Assembly (NCBI GenBank): GCA_964542435.1 | Contig: CAZIVE010000042.1 | Location: 1 to 22,527, forward strand | Direction: 5' to 3' | Origin: CAZIVE01 sp964542435 | GTDB lineage: Bacteria; Bacteroidota; Bacteroidia; Bacteroidales; Tannerellaceae | Length of the DNA stretch: 22,527 bases | Shown here: one piece after another, positions 17,384 through 22,527 of the stretch | Position numbering within the stretch: the stretch's first letter is position 1 | How the letters are laid out: each line of letters starts with the position of its first letter | The notes under the pieces: model-generated | What the model saw: only the letters and a program-made list of their open reading frames with translations | The model's database searches: none | Told to the model about the DNA's origin: nothing | Made by a program: the position numbers and the translations under genes

Positions 17384-18856
17384 ATGGCTTACACGAACTT
17401 TTTTGCTGCAATCGATCTCGGATCCACTCATATTGTGGGAATTGTGGGTACGAGAAATGCGAATGGACTCTCAATTCTCGCCTATGAGATGGAAGATTCT
17501 GAGAACTGCATTCGCAGAGGCTCCATTTACAACGTAAAGGAGACTGCCAACAAAATCAAACGACTTGTCCTCAAACTGGAGAACAAGCTCAATGGTTCTA
17601 AAATCGGAAAGGTTTATGTAGGCGTGGGAGGTCAGTCCATTCGCTCCGTGAATCATAAGGTCAGCAAGGTCTTTGCTGACACCAGCGATGTAACGGATGA
17701 AGCGGTAGATGCTTTGGATAAAGAGTGCTTCGAATTTCGTCCCGATCTCTTGTCTGTACTGGATGTCGTTTCTCCCACCTATTATCTGGATGACAAAATT
17801 GAACCCAATCCGGTCGGCGTTGCATGCAAACGCATCGAAGCTTGCTACAAGTTGATCGTCGGTCGCCCTTCTATCCAACAGAATATAAACAACAGCATCA
17901 AGGAGCAGGCTCGCATTGACGTGGCCGGCGTACTTGTTTCGCCATTGGCTTTGGCTGATGTCGTACTGAATGACAACGAGAAGGAGCTGGGTTGTGCCCT
18001 GGTAAATTTCGGTGGAGGCATAACCTCCGTTACGATCTTCAAAGGTGGAAAACTGGTCGATCTGTGCGTGATTCCTCTTGGAAGCAATTTGATCACAAAA
18101 GATATCATGGATCTGAACATCGTCGAGAAAGAGGCTGAGCGAATCAAGATCAACTACGCCCGTGCTACGGTGGACAGAGAGAACGATCCGACTATCATGG
18201 TGGAGAAACCGGATGGAATGGGAATGAAGGAGATCAAGCAGAGCGAACTGAACCAGATCGTACAGGCTCGTGTCAATGAAATATTGGAGAATGTCTATTA
18301 TCGCATCGAGAAGAGCAATGTGCAGCTCGGAGCTGGCATCGTTCTTGCAGGCGGTGGATCTTCCTTGAAATATCTCTCGGATGTGATCCGTGATCATACG
18401 AAAAAGGATGTACGTTTTGCTACCATCCGCAATGATGTGATGGAAAAGGGCGATGTCGTTGCAGGCAATCCTATTTACCTCGTTGCTGTCGGTCTTCTTG
18501 CCCAAAGCGTTGAGAATTGTGCCGCACATATCGAGGGAAAACCTTTCGAACATGAGCGCAAGACCATCATCGATGTAGCTAAGGCTTTTGCCAGAGAAGG
18601 TGAACTGAAGAAGGAAGAACCTGCTCCTCAAGTCGAGATCAAGCAGGAGAAGGTTGAGAAACCGGAGAAGCAAGAACCGGTTGTAAAACCTGAGAAGCCA
18701 GTGAAAGAGGTTAAGCCTGAGAAATCGGAGAAACCTGAAAAGAAGAAGAGCGCACATGTCTTCAAAAGATTTATCGACAACTTCGGCCGTACTCTTTTTG
18801 ACGACACGGAGGAGAAAGAGGAGAAAGAGGAAAATAATAAAGAACCTAAAAAATAG
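17384..18856 (+). CDS. ftsA: Cell division protein FtsA (actin-like membrane anchor of FtsZ)
   Basis: Actin-fold ATPase that tethers FtsZ to the membrane. Nucleotide-binding motifs are DLGSTHIVGIVG from residue 11, VNFGGGITSVTIF and GIVLAGGGSSLKYL; the SHS2-type 1C domain (VGVGGQSIRSVNHKV) is present. At 490 residues it is longer than the E. coli protein because of a Lys/Glu/Pro-rich linker (about 405-455, with recurring KPEK/EKPEK) before the amphipathic membrane-targeting helix HVFKRFIDNFGRTLF (458-472). A very acidic and lysine-rich tail of about 18 residues follows that helix. It is 5 nt after ftsQ and 34 nt before ftsZ. Confidence 0.96.
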   Translation: MAYTNFFAAIDLGSTHIVGIVGTRNANGLSILAYEMEDSENCIRRGSIYNVKETANKIKRLVLKLENKLNGSKIGKVYVGVGGQSIRSVNHKVSKVFADTSDVTDEAVDALDKECFEFRPDLLSVLDVVSPTYYLDDKIEPNPVGVACKRIEACYKLIVGRPSIQQNINNSIKEQARIDVAGVLVSPLALADVVLNDNEKELGCALVNFGGGITSVTIFKGGKLVDLCVIPLGSNLITKDIMDLNIVEKEAERIKINYARATVDRENDPTIMVEKPDGMGMKEIKQSELNQIVQARVNEILENVYYRIEKSNVQLGAGIVLAGGGSSLKYLSDVIRDHTKKDVRFATIRNDVMEKGDVVAGNPIYLVAVGLLAQSVENCAAHIEGKPFEHERKTIIDVAKAFAREGELKKEEPAPQVEIKQEKVEKPEKQEPVVKPEKPVKEVKPEKSEKPEKKKSAHVFKRFIDNFGRTLFDDTEEKEEKEENNKEPKK

Positions 18857-18890
18857 GGATTGAACGAACTCAACTAAATACCTGAAAGCA

Positions 18891-20255
18891 ATGGACGACA
18901 AAATAATGAATTTCAATTATCCTACAGATGCTCCGAAAATCATTAAAGTGATTGGAGTTGGTGGTGGCGGCGGCAATGCTGTGACGCACATGTACAAAGA
19001 AGGGATACACAATGTATCTTTCGTGCTTTGCAATACCGACAATCAGGCGCTTGAGCGTTCGGATGTCCCCATGAAACTGGTGCTCGGACGTGAAATTACG
19101 CAGGGACTCGGTGCAGGCAACAAACCTGAAAGGGCTATGATGGCTGCTGAGGAGAGCAAAGATGATATCAAGAACATGCTGAGCGACGGTACGAAGATGG
19201 TCTTCATCACTGCCGGAATGGGCGGTGGTACCGGAACGGGTGCTGCTCCTGTCATTGCACGCATCGCTAAGGATATGGGTATATTGACTGTCGGCATCGT
19301 TACCATTCCATTCATCTTCGAAGGTGAAAGAAAAATCCTGCAGGCACTTAATGGCGTTGAAGAAATTTCTAAGAACGTGGATGCTTTGCTGGTCATCAAC
19401 AACGAACGTCTTCGCGAGATCTATCCCGAACTTACCGTCATGAACGCTTTCGGAAAAGCCGATGATACGTTGACAGTTGCAGCAAAGAGCATCGCAGAGA
19501 TCATCACATTGCCGGGTATCATCAACTTGGATTTCGCTGATGTCAATACAACCATGAAGGATGGTGGCGTTGCCTTGATGAGCAACGGTTACGGAGCGGG
19601 CGAAGGCCGTGTCCGTAAAGCTGTGAAGGATGCGCTCAATTCTCCGTTGCTGAGCAACAACGATGTCAAGAATGCACGCAAGATCCTCTTCAATGTCTCT
19701 TTCAGCGAGAAGGCCGAACTGAGAATGGAGGAGATGAACGATGTGCATAACTTCATGTCGGAATTCAATCGTAATATCGATGTCATCTGGGGAACTGCCA
19801 TTGACAATTCTCTGGGCGATCAGGTGAAGATGACGATTCTCGCCACAGGATTCACCACCGATGATATTCCGCAGATTGCCGAGAAGCATCGCACGGAAGT
19901 GATCAATATGACCGAGGCTGAGATCGAAGCCAAAAAGAAACGCGACATCGAAGAACAGAAGAAACAGAAACTCATCGACAAATACTATGGCAATACGGCA
20001 CAGTCGTCGTCGCATTTCTTTGGACAATATAAACTTGTTGTCCTCTCGGATGAGGAGTTGGACAATGATGCTTTTATCACGATCATGGAGGAGAATCCGA
20101 CTTACGACCGTGATCCGAAGATCATCTCCAATGCTCGCTCACTGACCGTTCCTGAACCGGAAGTAATCAAGGTGGAAGGTGGAGAGAGTCAACCTGTGGC
20201 CCAGAAGCCAAAGGACGAACCCGAAGATGAGAATCGTGTAATTAGTTTCAGATAG
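18891..20255 (+). CDS. ftsZ: Cell division GTPase FtsZ
   Basis: Tubulin homologue that polymerises into the Z-ring. Seen are GVGGGGGNAV and NTDNQAL near the N-terminus, the tubulin signature GMGGGTGTG at 109-117, and the T7-loop region NLDFADVNTTMKDGG that supplies catalytic aspartates. After the globular domain comes a linker with a long charged helix (EAKKKRDIEEQKKQKLIDKYY) and acidic segments, giving 454 residues. The end, EDENRVISFR, does not look like the usual conserved C-terminal peptide (P-x-F-h-R type). Located between ftsA and yqeY (17-nt gap). Confidence 0.97.
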   Translation: MDDKIMNFNYPTDAPKIIKVIGVGGGGGNAVTHMYKEGIHNVSFVLCNTDNQALERSDVPMKLVLGREITQGLGAGNKPERAMMAAEESKDDIKNMLSDGTKMVFITAGMGGGTGTGAAPVIARIAKDMGILTVGIVTIPFIFEGERKILQALNGVEEISKNVDALLVINNERLREIYPELTVMNAFGKADDTLTVAAKSIAEIITLPGIINLDFADVNTTMKDGGVALMSNGYGAGEGRVRKAVKDALNSPLLSNNDVKNARKILFNVSFSEKAELRMEEMNDVHNFMSEFNRNIDVIWGTAIDNSLGDQVKMTILATGFTTDDIPQIAEKHRTEVINMTEAEIEAKKKRDIEEQKKQKLIDKYYGNTAQSSSHFFGQYKLVVLSDEELDNDAFITIMEENPTYDRDPKIISNARSLTVPEPEVIKVEGGESQPVAQKPKDEPEDENRVISFR

Positions 20256-20272
20256 TTATTAAAACAAATACA

Positions 20273-20725
20273 ATGAACTTATTTGATCAAGTCAGCGAAG
20301 ACATTAAAACCGCAATGAAGGCGAAGGACAAAGTGGCCCTTGACACCCTTCGTAACATTAAGAAATATTTTCTTGAAGCCAAGACCGCTCCGGGAGCCAA
20401 CGATACTCTTGAGGACGGCGATGCTGTCAAGATCATGCAGAAACTGGTTAAGCAAGGCAAGGATTCTGCAGCTATCTATGTACAACAGGGACGTCAGGAT
20501 CTGGCCGACGGCGAATTGGCTCAGGTCACTGTCATCGAGAAATATCTTCCCAAACAGCTCTCTGCTGAGGATTTGGAGAAGATCGTCAAGGAGATCATTG
20601 CAAAGGTCGGCGCTACCAGCATGAAGGATATGGGCAAAGTGATGGGCGCTGCATCAAAAGAATTGGCCGGAAAGGCTGAAGGTAGGGCTATCTCAGACAC
20701 CGTAAAGCGTCTTCTGAATGTTTAA
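20273..20725 (+). CDS. yqeY: GatB/YqeY domain protein
   Basis: A 150-residue cytoplasmic helical protein made of one YqeY domain, related to the tail domain of GatB amidotransferase subunits. Motifs: DIKTAMKAKDKVALDTLRNI at the N-terminus, AIYVQQGRQDLADGE, EKYLPKQLS, MGKVMGAASKELAGKAEGR and the final VKRLLN. Its biochemical role is not settled; a link to tRNA-dependent amidation is suggested by the fold only. yqeY directly after ftsZ is a recurrent arrangement in Bacteroidales. cstA begins 6 nt after its stop. Confidence 0.95.
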   Translation: MNLFDQVSEDIKTAMKAKDKVALDTLRNIKKYFLEAKTAPGANDTLEDGDAVKIMQKLVKQGKDSAAIYVQQGRQDLADGELAQVTVIEKYLPKQLSAEDLEKIVKEIIAKVGATSMKDMGKVMGAASKELAGKAEGRAISDTVKRLLNV

Positions 20726-20731
20726 CAGACG

Positions 20732-22171
20732 ATGATTTCTTTTGTTCTCTCGTTGGTGGCTCTCGTTCTCGGCTACCTCCTTTATGGAAAGTTCATAGAA
20801 CGGATTTTTAAAATTGATACTACGAGAAAAACGCCGGCCTACGCCATGCAGGACGGCGTTGATTATATCCCTATGCCGACGTGGAAAGTGTATATGATAC
20901 AGTTCCTCAATATCGCAGGCACAGGACCGATTTTCGGCGCCATCATGGGGTCGCTCTTCGGTATCTCTTCTTTCCTCTGGATCGTCTTCGGATGTATCTT
21001 TGGCGGTGCTGTGCATGATTATCTGTCGGGCATGCTTTCTGTCCGCCACGAAGGGGAAAGTCTCCCGCAATTGATTGGCCGTTATCTTGGAACCAACGTG
21101 AAACGGGTGATGCTGGTCTTCAGCGTGGTCCTGCTTGTTCTCGTAGGTGCCGTGTTCGTCTCCAGTCCTGCCATGTTGCTGGCGGAGATGACGCCCGATC
21201 CATTCGGGCTGATGTTCTGGATCATCGTCGTCTTCATCTATTATGTGGTAGCGACGTTGCTGCCTATTGACAAGATTATCGGTAAGATCTATCCCGTCTT
21301 TGCATTCGCATTGCTGTTCATGGCTGTGGGTCTGATCGTGATGCTCTTTGTCAATCATCCGGCTCTTCCGGAGTTTTGGGATGGTTTGGGTAACACGCAT
21401 GCCGATCCGGACAAATATCCGATTTTCCCCTGTCTGTTCATCACCATTGCCTGTGGTGCCATTTCCGGATTCCATGCCACGCAAAGTCCTTTGATGGCGC
21501 GTTGCATCAAGAACGAACGTTACGGTCGTCCGGTCTTCTATGGATCCATGATCACGGAAGGCGTTGTGGCTTTGGTTTGGGCTGCTGCTGCCACCTATTT
21601 CTATCATGACAATCCTGCCAACCTGGCTTTCCAGGCTCCACAGGTCGTGACGAAAGTGTGCAGCAATTGGATGGGCGCTTTGGGAAGTATCCTCGCCATT
21701 TTGGGCGTAGTCGCTGCTCCGATTACATCCGGAGACACGGCTTTCCGTTCTGCCAGACTGATCATTGCCGATTTCATCCACTTGGATCAGCATCCGATTG
21801 CAAAACGTCTTTACATCAGCGTTCCGTTGTTCCTTGTCGCCATCGTGCTGCTCATCTACAACCTGGGTGATGCCGACGGATTCGCCAAAATATGGAGCTA
21901 TTTCGCATGGTCCAACCAGACGCTCTCCGTCTTTACGCTTTGGGCTGTCACTTCGTATCTTGTCCAGGCAAAGAAGGCCTATCTTGTATCGCTCATTCCG
22001 GCTTTGTTCATGACGATGGTTTGCTCGACATACATTTTCGAAGCTCCCGAAGGCTTCCAATGGCCTGCGATGATCTCGAGAATCATTGGCGCAGTCGTCA
22101 CGCTCGCTCTCTTCATCTATTTCCTGATTTGGAAGAAGAAAATAGACAAAGAATTGCCCTTGAAAGGCTGA
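20732..22171 (+). CDS. cstA: CstA-family carbon starvation protein (membrane transporter)
   Basis: Multi-pass inner-membrane protein of the CstA/YjiY family, known in enterobacteria to import pyruvate or peptides. The 479 residues carry about 12-13 hydrophobic segments and the family core: DGVDYIPMPTWKVYMIQFLNIAGTGPIFGAIMGS, GGAVHDYLSGMLSVRHEG, SGFHATQSPLMARC and GVVAAPITSGDTAFRSAR. It is the short form, lacking the C-terminal extension of the about 700-residue E. coli protein. It sits 6 nt behind yqeY with no promoter or terminator between, and a strong terminator follows, so it looks like the last gene of the operon. The substrate here is unknown. Confidence 0.93.
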   Translation: MISFVLSLVALVLGYLLYGKFIERIFKIDTTRKTPAYAMQDGVDYIPMPTWKVYMIQFLNIAGTGPIFGAIMGSLFGISSFLWIVFGCIFGGAVHDYLSGMLSVRHEGESLPQLIGRYLGTNVKRVMLVFSVVLLVLVGAVFVSSPAMLLAEMTPDPFGLMFWIIVVFIYYVVATLLPIDKIIGKIYPVFAFALLFMAVGLIVMLFVNHPALPEFWDGLGNTHADPDKYPIFPCLFITIACGAISGFHATQSPLMARCIKNERYGRPVFYGSMITEGVVALVWAAAATYFYHDNPANLAFQAPQVVTKVCSNWMGALGSILAILGVVAAPITSGDTAFRSARLIIADFIHLDQHPIAKRLYISVPLFLVAIVLLIYNLGDADGFAKIWSYFAWSNQTLSVFTLWAVTSYLVQAKKAYLVSLIPALFMTMVCSTYIFEAPEGFQWPAMISRIIGAVVTLALFIYFLIWKKKIDKELPLKG

Positions 22172-22197
22172 TAAACGAATAGCATCTATCTCATAAT

Positions 22198-22239
22198 GTC
22201 CGCCGACAGCCTTTGATGGTTCTGTCGGCGGACTTTTTT
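22198..22239 (+). terminator. Strong rho-independent terminator after cstA
   Basis: A perfect 12-bp GC-rich stem (gtccgccgacag at 22198-22209, complement at 22222-22233) with a 12-nt loop is followed by six T. It starts 26 nt after the cstA stop and is the first convincing terminator after the rsmH promoter. Confidence 0.93.
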
Positions 22240-22359
22240 CATATCGGGAGGCTTTGCCTTTGTTCTTGACCTGCGATTTGAAGCCACCGATGGCTATGCT
22301 TTTCTTCCGGTATGGTGTCAAGATCCTAAAAAATATTTTGGAAATAGATCAGAATAGTT

Positions 22360-22505
22360 ATTTCCTATGGATAATTAGTTTGCAAATCTATTTGTTATAT
22401 GATTATCTATGGAAAATATATTTGCTTATCTATTTTATATTAGATTTTCCATAGATAATCATATATCTAATCTATTATATGATAAATCTTCTATAGATAA
22501 TAGTT
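22360..22505. repeat. AT-rich repeat cluster with a 22-bp perfect inverted repeat
   Basis: Arms 22396-22417 and 22444-22465 are perfect inverted copies (22 bp) with a 26-nt spacer; the core is tttccatagataat. Related direct copies lie at about 22361-22377 (tttcctatggataatta) and 22485-22503 (cttctatagataatag), giving four motif copies with centres about 37-48 bp apart. The array may continue past the window end. Function unknown; a protein-binding array, a dispersed intergenic repeat or a hairpin element are all possible. Confidence 0.8.
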
Positions 22506-22527
22506 TATTTAATATTTCATAATAATT

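Larger units (their letters stand above)
22172..22527. other. Noncoding right edge
   Basis: After the cstA terminator (22198-22239) there is about 80 bp of ordinary composition with nothing recognisable, then about 200 bp of very AT-rich sequence with repeated motifs (listed separately). A plus-strand frame at 22254-22454 is open but encodes only aromatic/aliphatic low-complexity sequence from the repeats and I do not treat it as a gene. Confidence 0.7.

Overview
The window reads as a chromosomal scaffold piece from a Bacteroidales bacterium, most likely Prevotellaceae or a close relative. The reasons are the Bacteroidota order of the division/cell-wall (dcw) cluster with no murF, the short FtsL-type protein, a MraY with a large internal insert, a meso-DAP-type MurE, yqeY directly after ftsZ, no clear Shine-Dalgarno sites, and two promoters of the Bacteroidota type (TTTG, 21-nt spacer, TAnnTTTn). 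The species assignment is inference. Two runs of exactly 100 N (2232-2331 and 7040-7139) are scaffold gaps that interrupt genes.

Left part (1-5355): a noncoding edge with an intrinsic terminator that points to the minus strand. It is followed by a secreted multidomain GH2 glycosidase (broken by the first gap) and a secreted TIM-barrel sugar isomerase/epimerase with its own promoter and a terminator. A 520-bp intergenic region then carries an 84-bp tandem repeat (about 2.5 copies) and a good promoter wrapped in an inverted repeat. The two enzymes look like a small carbohydrate-processing module.

Main part (5356-20725): the dcw cluster, all on the plus strand and tightly packed: rsmH, ftsL, ftsI (second gap), murE, mraY, murD, ftsW, murG, murC, ftsQ, ftsA, ftsZ, then yqeY. 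MurC, MurD and MurE build the cytoplasmic UDP-MurNAc-peptide. MraY and MurG make lipid I and lipid II. FtsW and FtsI polymerise and crosslink septal peptidoglycan. FtsL, FtsQ, FtsA and FtsZ form the divisome scaffold. mraZ, usually first in this cluster, is absent, as are murF, murB and ddl.

Right part (20732-22527): cstA follows yqeY by 6 nt and is closed by a strong terminator, so one transcript of about 17 kb from the rsmH promoter to that terminator is possible. The last about 200 bp are very AT-rich and contain a 22-bp perfect inverted repeat plus related motifs of unknown function.

I found no defence system, mobile element, CRISPR array, tRNA or rRNA. The most unusual signals are the repeat/operator region that replaces mraZ, an EF-hand-like loop in FtsW, and the AT-rich repeat cluster at the right edge.
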